Positions 1 to 5,850 are shown, counted from the first letter of the stretch. The stretch is DNA of 6,227 nt from Pseudomonadota bacterium (GCA_015486505.1 WFRP01000344.1:1-6227), one strand, 5' to 3'. Translations and numbers: made by a program. The notes: generated by a model from the letters alone, not told the origin.

Positions 1-102
1 AGAAAATGTTCTGATAAGAGTACTTATTTGCGACCAGCGGATTGCCCTTGGGGTACGGGTCGAAAAGGACCAATTGGGTTGCGGGGATTGTTCCCGCGTT
101 AG
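1..102 (+). repeat. Dispersed intergenic element, copy A (fabH leader)
   Basis: This is the first of three full copies of an unnamed element. It aligns without gaps to copy B (about 75 of 102 positions) and copy C (about 67 of the first 90). Visible pairings are: P1, bases 13-18 with 23-28 around an AGTA loop; P2, GCGACC 30-35 with GGTTGC 77-82; P3, CGG 38-40 with TCG 60-62 plus CCC 45-47 with GGG 57-59. A further hairpin, GCGGGGA 81-87 with TTCCCGC 91-97, overlaps the right arm of P2 by two bases, so the two compete. The conserved part ends 43 bases before the fabH ATG, in the fabH sense, so it would be transcribed if the fabH promoter lies upstream. The family is not recognised. Confidence 0.85.
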
Positions 103-119
103 CTTAAAGATTCAATCAT

Positions 120-125
120 GAGGAA
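120..125 (+). promoter_or_regulatory. fabH ribosome binding site
   Basis: GAGGAA lies 8 bases before ATG 134 and 5 bases before GTG 131. The spacing favours the ATG, which also gives FabH an N-terminus (MHSVILGTGSAAPE) that matches the family directly. Confidence 0.8.
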
Positions 126-133
126 ACAGAGTG

Positions 134-1108
134 ATGCATAGCGTAATTTTAGGAACAGGTTCAGCCGCTCCGGAGAATGTGGTGACCAATCATGATCTGG
201 AAAAAATAATGGATACCAGCGATGAGTGGATTGTCCAGCGGACTGGAATAAAATCAAGGCATATCTCACTTCCGGGTGAGAAGTTTTCCGATTTCGCTCT
301 GCCGGCGTCACGATTGGCGCTGGAAAGAGCCGGGCTTGAAGCGACGGATATTGACTTTATCTTTGCCGGGACGATGACGCCGGACTATTTAATGCCTGCC
401 GGCGCCTGTTCCGTGCAAGCCTTGCTGGGCGCGGAAAAGGCGACGGCTATGGATGTCTGCGCGGCTTGTTCCGGTTTTATCTACGGGCTTTCAATTGCCG
501 ATAAATATCTTAGATGTGACCCGACTTTGAATATTCTGGTAATCGGCGGTGAGATTGTCAGTCACCATCTCGACTGGGATGACCGGACGACCGCGGTTCT
601 CTTTGGTGATGCGGTCGGAGCGGCAGTTATCGGCGCGCGCGCGGACGGCCACCGCATACTGGCGGTTGAGACCGGCTCCAACGGTAATCTCGGTGAACTG
701 CTCTATATCCAGGGCACCGGTTCCGCGACCCCGGTGACCAGGGATTTCGATATAAAAGATAACTATATTCAGATGCGCGGCCGGGAAATTTTCAAGCATG
801 CCATCAAGAATATGGTCGAAGTCTCCAACCGGGCTCTGGCAAATGCCGGTAAAACTGTGGAAGAGATCACAAAAATAATCCCGCATCAGGCCAATATGCG
901 GATTATCGAGATGCTGGCCAAGCAGTTTAAAAAGCCGATGGAGGAAGTTTTTGTTAATATTGACCGTTATGGCAATACTTCCGCCGGAACAATTCCGGTG
1001 GCCCTTAACGAAGCCGCGACCACCGGCTTTTTGGAACCCGGAGATCTGGTGTTGTTGACGGTCTTCGGCGGCGGTCTGACCTGGGCGGCGGCGGTCGTTG
1101 AGTGGTAA
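134..1108 (+). CDS. fabH: 3-oxoacyl-ACP synthase III (FabH)
   Basis: FabH starts type II fatty-acid synthesis by condensing an acyl-CoA primer, usually acetyl-CoA, with malonyl-ACP in the cytoplasm. The 324-residue product has the usual family length. In ATG numbering the catalytic triad is present: Cys112 in CAACSGF, His251 in PHQAN and Asn281 in YGNTSAG. Other signatures are DTSDEWIVQRTGI near the N-terminus, LFGDAVGAAV at about 157-166, and the C-terminal FGGGLTWAAAVVEW. A GTG three bases upstream is in frame, but the ribosome binding site favours the ATG. No plsX, fabD or acpP lies beside it, so this fabH stands outside the common fab cluster. It is bracketed by two same-orientation copies of the dispersed element, one in the leader and one starting two bases after the stop codon. 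Primer specificity cannot be read from the sequence. Confidence 0.97.
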   Translation: MHSVILGTGSAAPENVVTNHDLEKIMDTSDEWIVQRTGIKSRHISLPGEKFSDFALPASRLALERAGLEATDIDFIFAGTMTPDYLMPAGACSVQALLGAEKATAMDVCAACSGFIYGLSIADKYLRCDPTLNILVIGGEIVSHHLDWDDRTTAVLFGDAVGAAVIGARADGHRILAVETGSNGNLGELLYIQGTGSATPVTRDFDIKDNYIQMRGREIFKHAIKNMVEVSNRALANAGKTVEEITKIIPHQANMRIIEMLAKQFKKPMEEVFVNIDRYGNTSAGTIPVALNEAATTGFLEPGDLVLLTVFGGGLTWAAAVVEW

Positions 1109-1109
1109 C

Positions 1110-1211
1110 AGAAAATGTTCTGATAAGAGCCCTTATCTGCACCCATCGGAAGTGGCCCCGGGTGTGGGCCGAAAACTTTCTTTTGGGTTGCGGGGATTGT
1201 TTCCGTATCAG
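1110..1211 (+). repeat. Dispersed intergenic element, copy B (after fabH)
   Basis: This second full copy starts two bases after the fabH stop codon, in the same orientation as copy A. The first 20 bases are identical to copy A, and the following 82 differ at about a third of positions with no gap. P1 is a perfect 6-bp stem here (1122-1127 with 1132-1137, loop AGCC). P2 keeps five of its six pairs, with a C/T mismatch at 1142/1188. P3 is strong, GGCCC 1154-1158 with GGGCC 1166-1170. It fills most of the 135-bp spacer between the convergent fabH and radical SAM genes. It could act as a 3' UTR structure for fabH, but no T-run follows it, so a Rho-independent terminator is not supported. Confidence 0.85.
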
Positions 1212-1243
1212 TTTGTCGGTTATGGAATAAAACCGGTTCCGGT

Positions 1244-2557
1244 CTATCCCAGATAACGATTGAAATAGCCGAGTTTCAGTTTCGGAAATTCCCGCCGCAG
1301 CCGGTCGATCAGGTTGATTATGCCGATAGGGTTTGAGAACTTGTGTTGAAAAAGGTCGAAATATTGACGCGGGTCAATGCAGAGGTTGCGCATCTGGATC
1401 TGATTGATTTTATACTTATCGACTAATTGCAGAAGGGCGTTTACTTCATCCTCGGAGTCGGTAACCCCCGGCATTACCAGCAAATTTAAGGCTAAGTGGA
1501 GGCCACCTTTTTTCGCCCGCTCCAGGGATTCCATAACCTTGGCGAAAGTATAATTCCGGGGGCGGTAATAGGGGAGGTAGGTGCGCTCCCGGGCGGAATT
1601 GAGACTGACCCTGATTGAATCCATACCGGCTTGAGCCATTGCCGTAACCTTATCCGGCAGACTGGCGTTGGTATTGACATTAAGAGTGCCGCGTGTTGTG
1701 ACCCGGCGTACGGCCCGGGCAAATTCACAGATGCGCCCGGCCTGGAGAATCGGGTCACCTTCGCAGCCCTGGCCGAAACTTAAGACCGGATTTTCCGCGA
1801 CTTCGATATGGGGCAGGGCGACCTCAAGCAACTCCTGAACCGAAGGGACAAAATCGATCCGCTCATGTGACGCGGGACAGCTTTCGCCGGTTTTGACGGC
1901 TTCCTCTTCCTGGAAAGAGAGACAGCCGATACAGTTGGCGTTGCAGGTTGGAGAGACCGGCAGCGGGCACTCCCAGCGGCCGAGAAAAAAGTTTTTGGCG
2001 GCAAAACAGTGATAATCGACGGCGCAACGGCTTAAATGGTTGATAAGCCGGTTGTCGGGATAGAGAGCAAGTTGTTCATCGACTCCGGCAACAACTTCAA
2101 CATCATCAAAAAATTCGGCCTCCCACTGCCGGTTTTTGTCAATCCGGCAGGCGCAAGTGACATAGCCGACTTCATCCGACCAGCCGACGGCGGCATAAGC
2201 CCAGAGCGGTAAAGTATATGCTTTTTTATTATACGTAACCGCCGGCAGGAGAAAGCGGCTGTAGGCGGGCGGCAGAAAGGCGGCAACGCCTTTGAGCGGA
2301 GTGTTGCCGGCCCCTTCAAGCCGGTTGATTGGGCGGTTTTTGCGACTTTCCGGGTCGAAGCCTAAAGCCGGGCAGTCCGGCAGAAAAAACAGGCGGCTTG
2401 CCTCCGGCAGCGGGATCAACTCCCGGGCTTCCGGCCGGCGGCTTTCAAGCCCGGAAGCGCCCAGCATTTTCCAGGTGGGGTGATCGAGGATTTCGCCTTT
2501 GTTATTGGCGACCAGGGCATAGACTGAATCAGGGTTAATCAGTTTTGACATTGACAT
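1244..2557 (-). CDS. Radical SAM protein of unassigned function
   Basis: The 437-residue product carries a canonical radical SAM iron-sulfur motif, CNANCIGC, with Cys205, Cys209 and Cys212 (CX3CX2C). Downstream, SFGQGCEGDP (260-269) sits where many family members have the SAM-binding GGE-type motif. TLNVNTNAS (291-299) and SIRVSLNS (314-321) fit later strands of the radical SAM barrel. The core therefore occupies roughly residues 198-400. The first 195 residues match no domain I can name and contain extra cysteines at 62, 135, 137, 178, 184 and 197, which might bind metal. The C-terminal part, about 400-437, is short and basic. The start is ATG 2557; a second ATG lies two codons in, and neither has a clear ribosome binding site. 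No maturation partner or substrate peptide is adjacent, so the reaction is unknown. Element copy C ends 31 bases before the start, in the same sense. Confidence 0.9.
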   Translation of the reverse strand: MSMSKLINPDSVYALVANNKGEILDHPTWKMLGASGLESRRPEARELIPLPEASRLFFLPDCPALGFDPESRKNRPINRLEGAGNTPLKGVAAFLPPAYSRFLLPAVTYNKKAYTLPLWAYAAVGWSDEVGYVTCACRIDKNRQWEAEFFDDVEVVAGVDEQLALYPDNRLINHLSRCAVDYHCFAAKNFFLGRWECPLPVSPTCNANCIGCLSFQEEEAVKTGESCPASHERIDFVPSVQELLEVALPHIEVAENPVLSFGQGCEGDPILQAGRICEFARAVRRVTTRGTLNVNTNASLPDKVTAMAQAGMDSIRVSLNSARERTYLPYYRPRNYTFAKVMESLERAKKGGLHLALNLLVMPGVTDSEDEVNALLQLVDKYKINQIQMRNLCIDPRQYFDLFQHKFSNPIGIINLIDRLRREFPKLKLGYFNRYLG

Positions 2558-2588
2558 ACTTATCTATCTGTAATATTTAGCCTGGTGG

Positions 2589-2678
2589 CAAATCCCGCGA
2601 CCCAATCGCGCCTTTGCGGCCCGTATCCAGGGGCACTTCCGAGGGTCGCAAACAAGTGCTCTTGCCAGAAGATTTTTT
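2589..2678 (-). repeat. Dispersed intergenic element, copy C (radical SAM leader)
   Basis: Read on the minus strand, this 90-bp copy aligns without gaps to copies A (about 67 of 90) and B (about 65 of 90). It gives the best evidence for folding. In P1 the T-A pair of copies A and B has become C-G (bases 2664 and 2653). In P2 the third pair is G-C (2647 and 2599), where copy A has G-T and copy B has A-T. P3 pairs GCCC 2634-2631 with GGGC 2622-2619. The downstream hairpin of copies A and B is not conserved here, nor is the AGAA-N4-TTCT palindrome at the left edge. The copy lies in the leader of the radical SAM gene, 31 bases before its ATG, in the sense orientation. Confidence 0.83.
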
Positions 2679-2783
2679 TGTTTTAAAACAGGGAAATAGC
2701 CTGAGAAGGCATTAAAAGGTTGACGGCATCGGCAAAAAAACCGGCAATTGCGATCATCTCTAATCCAACAGTTTTATTTAATC

Positions 2784-2789
2784 AAGGAA
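2784..2789 (+). promoter_or_regulatory. Ribosome binding site deciding the BamD-LptA start
   Basis: AAGGAA ends 11 bases before ATG 2801. The spacing is on the long side, but this is the only purine-rich site that precedes a start giving a proper lipoprotein signal peptide. Confidence 0.5.
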
Positions 2790-2800
2790 TATCCGGTATA

Positions 2801-4333
2801 ATGTATCAGGTTCGTAAAAAAAGCTCTGCCCGGCAGCGCTTTTTTATTTTTTTATCGTCTATAATTTTATTGTTCACCGGTGCCTGTGCTTCTAAAATTG
2901 TCGTTACTAATCCGGAGACCCTTTACCGGAAAGCGGAAAAGGCTTATCAGGACGAGAGTTACGGGCGCGCGCTTGACCTTTATCAGGCCCTGCAGAATGA
3001 GTTCCCGGATACTGAATATGCCAAACTGGCGCTTTTGCGCACCGCCGATATCGCCTACAGCCGCAAAGAACTGGAAGAGGCGGCCCGGAGCTACAATGAT
3101 TTTATCAATTTCAACCCGGATCATCCCAAAGCGCCCTATGCTTATTATCAGGTGGGGATGACCTATTATGTAACCCTGGAAACCATCGATCTGGATCTTG
3201 AGGCTTTGCGTCAGGCCCTGGAAACTTTTCAGAAGGCGCTGGCCCTCTATCCCGACAGCCCGCCTTATACGGCAAAAATCATCCAGCGGATCAATGACTG
3301 CAAGCGCCGTTTTGCCAAGCGCGAGTTTTATGTCGGTTTTTTCTATTATGAACAGGGAAAATTCCTGGCGGCTGCCAACCGGTTTAAATATCTTCTGGCC
3401 CACTATCCCGGATATATAGATGATAAGGTATTTTACTTTCTTGGTCTTGCTCAACTTAACCGGGGTGATGTCAAGGATGGTCACCGGGCGCTTTTGACCT
3501 TGACCAAAGCCTTTCCGGAAAGTCCCTATGTCGCTAAAGCCAGGCCCTGGCTTGATAAGGATGAAGGGCCGGGGCTGCCGCTGATGTTTATGGCCAAAGA
3601 GTATTTCTGGTTGAAAGACTACGATGTCGGTGATCGTTATTTAACGACCTCGTTTGCCCCGGAGAACTATTCGCCGCGGCTTTTCAATATGTTGAGCGGT
3701 CAGCGGAATCAGGGCAAACCGTCGCCGCCCAAAGAGGTTACTTTTGCTTCACTTTATCGGCCGAACGCGAAGCCGGTGGAAAAAAAGCTCGAAGAATCCC
3801 GGAAACCCGCGCATAAAAAGCCTGCCGCGGCTGCGGTCGCGAAAGCGGGCGGGCCTCAGCTTGAAGGGGCCGGGGTTGTCGCCGAAGAGAGCGCCGCTGC
3901 CCTCAAGCCCCGGGCCCAGGCCCATCTGGGGCAGGCGGGAGATCCTCTGGAGATTATCTCCGACTGGACCGAAGCGGATCGGCAAAAGGGCACGATTACC
4001 TTTGGCGGCAAAGTGGTGGCCCGGCAGAAAGATATGGTGCTTTACGCTGACCGGGTGATCAACTATTTCGATATGGACAGTCAGAAACTGGTCAAGGCGA
4101 TCGCGGTCGGCAACGTCAAACTTAATCAGGCGGACAAATTTGTTACCTGTGAAAAGGCGGAGTTGCTGCAGGCGGAACGGAAAATAACCTTAACCGGAAA
4201 TCCGGTGATGTGGCAGGGCGAAAACCGGGTTTCCGGTGAGCGGATAATCATCTACCTGAATCAAAGCCAGGCCGAAGTCTTCGGCGGCAAAAAAGGCAAA
4301 GCCAAAGTAAAAATCCAGCAGAAAGAAAGGTAA
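2801..4333 (+). CDS. Outer-membrane lipoprotein fusing BamD-type TPR and LptA domains
   Basis: The 510-residue product has three parts. Residues 1-29 form a lipoprotein signal: basic MYQVRKKSSARQR, a hydrophobic stretch, then FTGAC with Cys29 as the lipidated residue. Residues 37-253 form a TPR array closely resembling BamD (YfiO), including NPETLYRKAEKAYQ, DFINFNPDHPKAPYAYY and AKREFYVGFFYYEQGKF. BamD helps BamA insert beta-barrel proteins into the outer membrane. A low-complexity Ala/Pro/Lys linker (about 305-378) leads to residues 381-504, an LptA/OstA-like domain: PLEIISDWTEADRQKGTITFGGKVV, then VLYADRV, ITLTGNPVMWQGENRVSGERI. LptA forms the periplasmic bridge that carries LPS to LptD. 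BamD (about 245 residues) and LptA (about 185) are normally separate proteins. An in-frame TTG at 2720 would add 27 residues and bury the signal, so I reject it. The domain calls rest on remembered family sequences. Confidence 0.92.
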   Translation: MYQVRKKSSARQRFFIFLSSIILLFTGACASKIVVTNPETLYRKAEKAYQDESYGRALDLYQALQNEFPDTEYAKLALLRTADIAYSRKELEEAARSYNDFINFNPDHPKAPYAYYQVGMTYYVTLETIDLDLEALRQALETFQKALALYPDSPPYTAKIIQRINDCKRRFAKREFYVGFFYYEQGKFLAAANRFKYLLAHYPGYIDDKVFYFLGLAQLNRGDVKDGHRALLTLTKAFPESPYVAKARPWLDKDEGPGLPLMFMAKEYFWLKDYDVGDRYLTTSFAPENYSPRLFNMLSGQRNQGKPSPPKEVTFASLYRPNAKPVEKKLEESRKPAHKKPAAAAVAKAGGPQLEGAGVVAEESAAALKPRAQAHLGQAGDPLEIISDWTEADRQKGTITFGGKVVARQKDMVLYADRVINYFDMDSQKLVKAIAVGNVKLNQADKFVTCEKAELLQAERKITLTGNPVMWQGENRVSGERIIIYLNQSQAEVFGGKKGKAKVKIQQKER

Positions 4334-4394
4334 ATTTCCGGCTTGACCAGATTGGCACTCAAGTTACAGGGAAAACCGGCGAACTTTGCTTCGT

Positions 4395-4411
4395 CTGCGC
4401 CCATCGGAAGT
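4395..4411 (+). repeat. Dispersed intergenic element, remnant D
   Basis: CTGCGCCCATCGGAAGT matches the central part of copy B (1137-1153) with a single mismatch. The similarity stops abruptly on both sides, and the tandem GGGTCAGGC repeat begins almost at once to the right. It is too short to prove homology alone. The match to the best-conserved core of the family, and its place in the one spacer otherwise lacking a copy, make a truncated copy likely. Confidence 0.55.
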
Positions 4412-4413
4412 CG

Positions 4414-4479
4414 TTTCAGGGTCAGGCTTTGGGGTCAGGCTTGACTTATGGGTTTCAGGGTCAGGCTTGACTTATGGGT
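4414..4479 (+). repeat. Short tandem repeat with GGGTCAGGCTTGACTTATGG core
   Basis: A 22-base unit starting GGGTCAGGCTTGACTT occurs exactly at 4432-4453 and 4458-4479, a period of 26 bases. A shortened unit (TTTCAGGGTCAGGCTT) stands at 4414-4429 and recurs at 4453-4468. The rightmost unit runs over the stop codon and the last codons of mtnA. From memory, GGGTCAGG-type motifs accompany REP-associated or IS200-like transposases in proteobacteria, but no transposase lies in the window, so this link is tentative. Confidence 0.85.
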
Positions 4480-5554
4480 ATTTGGACTCGATCTGAGCTA
4501 AGCGGTCGGGTTCGTAAACCCCTTTTTCGGTGATGATGCCGGTGATGAGCCGGGCCGGGGTGACATCAAAAGCGGGATTGTAGACTTTAACCGCGGCCGG
4601 CGCGGTACGTTTTCTGCCGAAAAATCTTACTTCATCCGGGTCCCGTTCTTCGATGGGGATTTGACTGCCGTTAGCTAAAGAGAAATCGATGGTTGAAGTC
4701 GGCGCCGCGATGTAGAAAGGCAGATTATGGGCTTTGGCCGCCAGGGCGACACTGTAGGTGCCGATTTTATTGGCACTGTCGCCGTTGGCCGCAATCCGGT
4801 CGGCCCCGACAATGACCAGGTCAATCATACCTTTACTCATACAGTGCGCCGCCATATTGTCGCAGATCAGCGTGACCGGGATCTTGTCTTGAAGTAATTC
4901 CCAGGCGGTTAAACGCGAACCCTGAAGCAGGGGCCGGGTTTCATCGGCAAATACCTGAATCTCTTTTCCCGCATTATGGGCGGCGCGAATAACCCCCAAA
5001 GCGGTGCCGTAATCAGCACAGGCCAGGGCCCCGGCATTACAATGGGTTAAAATCCGGGCTTTCTCCGGAACCAACCGAGCCCCGTGTTCTCCTAAAAGAT
5101 GGTGGTCGCGTTCATCTTCAGCGAAAATTAAATCAGCTTCCTGAAGAAGTTGATCCCGGAGAAGCTGATCCCGGAGAAGCTGATCCCGCAGTCCAGCATC
5201 GCTGAGACCGTTTTCCAATCCGGCAGCGCCGGTTTTTTTCATTCTTTCCAGCGCCCAAAAAAGATTAACCGCGGTCGGCCTGGTGGCGGCAAGTGCGTCA
5301 ATTATGCGGTCAAAACCCGCTTTTGTCAGAGGCCGGTTCAGGGCGATCTCTTCCTGAACCCCGATTACCACACCATAGGCAGCCGCCACCCCAATCGCCG
5401 GGGCTCCGCGCACCGCCAGAGTTTTGATGGCATCGGCGACCTCCTGCAGAGTTCCGCAATCAAGAAAACTCTCTTTATTCGGCAACCGGCGTTGATCCAG
5501 AAGGCGCAGGGTCCGGCTTGTTTTCCGCCAGACTAAGGTTTGAAAATTACTCAA
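4472..5554 (-). CDS. mtnA: S-methyl-5-thioribose-1-phosphate isomerase (MtnA)
   Basis: MtnA converts 5-methylthioribose-1-phosphate to 5-methylthioribulose-1-phosphate in cytoplasmic methionine salvage. The 360-residue product shows the family motifs: RGAPAIG at 49-55, THCNAGALA with catalytic Cys172, GADRIAANGDSANKIGT with catalytic Asp252, APTSTIDFS at 284-292 and NPAFDVTPARLITGIITEKG near the C-terminus. The start is TTG: an in-frame TAA lies directly before it, and the next in-frame ATG comes after residue 100, past conserved sequence. The TTG lies inside the end of gatC (8-bp overlap), which suggests translational coupling. Two oddities are an in-frame tandem repeat giving three LRDQL units (residues 122-136) and a stop codon supplied by an intergenic repeat. 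eIF2B-related proteins and ribose-1,5-bisphosphate isomerases share the fold, but the motifs fit MtnA best. Confidence 0.95.
   Translation of the reverse strand: MSNFQTLVWRKTSRTLRLLDQRRLPNKESFLDCGTLQEVADAIKTLAVRGAPAIGVAAAYGVVIGVQEEIALNRPLTKAGFDRIIDALAATRPTAVNLFWALERMKKTGAAGLENGLSDAGLRDQLLRDQLLRDQLLQEADLIFAEDERDHHLLGEHGARLVPEKARILTHCNAGALACADYGTALGVIRAAHNAGKEIQVFADETRPLLQGSRLTAWELLQDKIPVTLICDNMAAHCMSKGMIDLVIVGADRIAANGDSANKIGTYSVALAAKAHNLPFYIAAPTSTIDFSLANGSQIPIEERDPDEVRFFGRKRTAPAAVKVYNPAFDVTPARLITGIITEKGVYEPDRLAQIESKYP
5146..5190 (-). repeat. Three 15-bp tandem repeats inside mtnA
   Basis: Three successive 15-base units (5146-5160, 5161-5175, 5176-5190), based on GAAGCTGATCCCGGA on the plus strand, differ at one position each from the consensus or not at all. 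On the coding strand they give LRDQL three times, in frame. They probably arose by slippage and lengthen a helical, surface-type segment ahead of the catalytic domain. Confidence 0.93.
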
Positions 5555-5840
5555 TTACCTGGGGTACCCTGAAAAAACGCTCTTCCCGCTGCGGGGCGTT
5601 GTTTAAAACCTTTTCGCCGAGGCCCTCCCGTCGCCGGTCTTCCCGCATCGGGGTGGCGCTGGCCGCGACGTGGGCCAGCGGCGGCACACCTGTAGTGTCG
5701 AGTTCCCGGAGTTTGTCAACATAGCCGAGGATTGCATCCAGTTGATTCTGGTATTCTTTCATTTCGTTGTCACTCATTTTAATTCGGGCCAGAGCGGCAA
5801 CATGTTTAACGGTTTGCAAATCGATTTTTTCCGATGCCAT
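5547..5840 (-). CDS. gatC: Asp/Glu-tRNA(Asn/Gln) amidotransferase subunit C (GatC)
   Basis: GatC is the small subunit that clamps GatA and GatB in the GatCAB complex, which amidates Glu-tRNA(Gln) and Asp-tRNA(Asn) in organisms lacking the direct synthetases. The 97-residue product has the family length and motifs: VKHVAALARIKMS (10-22), LDAILGYVDKLRELDTTGVPPLAHV (about 33-57), REDRR and the C-terminal RFFRVPQVIE. The ATG at 5840 has an AAGGA ribosome binding site 5 bases upstream; a further ATG 21 codons earlier is in frame but has no family match. gatA commonly follows gatC, but here mtnA follows with an 8-bp overlap, so gatA and gatB must lie elsewhere. It is first in its operon, with a candidate promoter about 85 bases upstream. 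Confidence 0.95.
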   Translation of the reverse strand: MASEKIDLQTVKHVAALARIKMSDNEMKEYQNQLDAILGYVDKLRELDTTGVPPLAHVAASATPMREDRRREGLGEKVLNNAPQREERFFRVPQVIE

Positions 5841-5845
5841 AGTGA

Positions 5846-5850
5846 TCCTT
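5846..5850 (-). promoter_or_regulatory. gatC ribosome binding site
   Basis: AAGGA on the minus strand lies 5 bases before ATG 5840. It settles the start in favour of the 97-residue form that matches the family. Confidence 0.8.

Larger units (their letters stand above)
1..151. repeat. Left copy of exact 151-bp terminal direct repeat
   Basis: Bases 1-151 are identical to bases 6077-6227. The repeated block holds dispersed element copy A, the fabH ribosome binding site and the first six fabH codons. It therefore crosses from repeat into gene rather than following one natural boundary on the right. An exact end overlap is typical of a contig from a circular assembly path, or of one that re-entered its own start. 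It begins within one base of the left edge shared by element copies A and B, which hints that the element broke the assembly graph. A true second fabH start elsewhere in the genome is possible but less likely. Confidence 0.95.

Noticed and set aside
1..102. Dispersed element as a tRNA or a known riboswitch
   Set aside because: The length and a GTCGAAAA stretch recall a tRNA, but there is no acceptor stem, anticodon arm or CCA. I could not match its core to SAM, cyclic-di-GMP, guanidine or fluoride riboswitch consensus sequences that I know.
491..886. 131-codon open frame on the minus strand inside fabH
   Set aside because: It lies wholly within a strongly supported fabH, has no family resemblance and is a frame shadow. 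The same holds for open frames opposite the radical SAM, BamD-LptA and mtnA genes.
1190..1206. Hairpin after fabH as a Rho-independent terminator
   Set aside because: Much of the pairing in copy B is G-T and no T-run follows.
2651..2677. Plus-strand hairpin followed by T7 as a terminator
   Set aside because: The stem ends several bases before the T-run, and no plus-strand gene ends upstream; it is the reverse face of P1 of copy C.
1..2678. CRISPR array
   Set aside because: The copies are about 1.1-1.5 kb apart, diverged and in mixed orientation, with genes rather than spacers between them.
2720..2800. TTG 2720 as the start of the BamD-LptA gene, adding 27 residues
   Set aside because: It would place the lipoprotein signal internally; ATG 2801 starts a proper basic-hydrophobic-Cys signal and has AAGGAA upstream.
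2797..2802. TATAAT as a -10 promoter box
   Set aside because: It overlaps the ATG start codon and has no credible -35 at 16-18 bases upstream.
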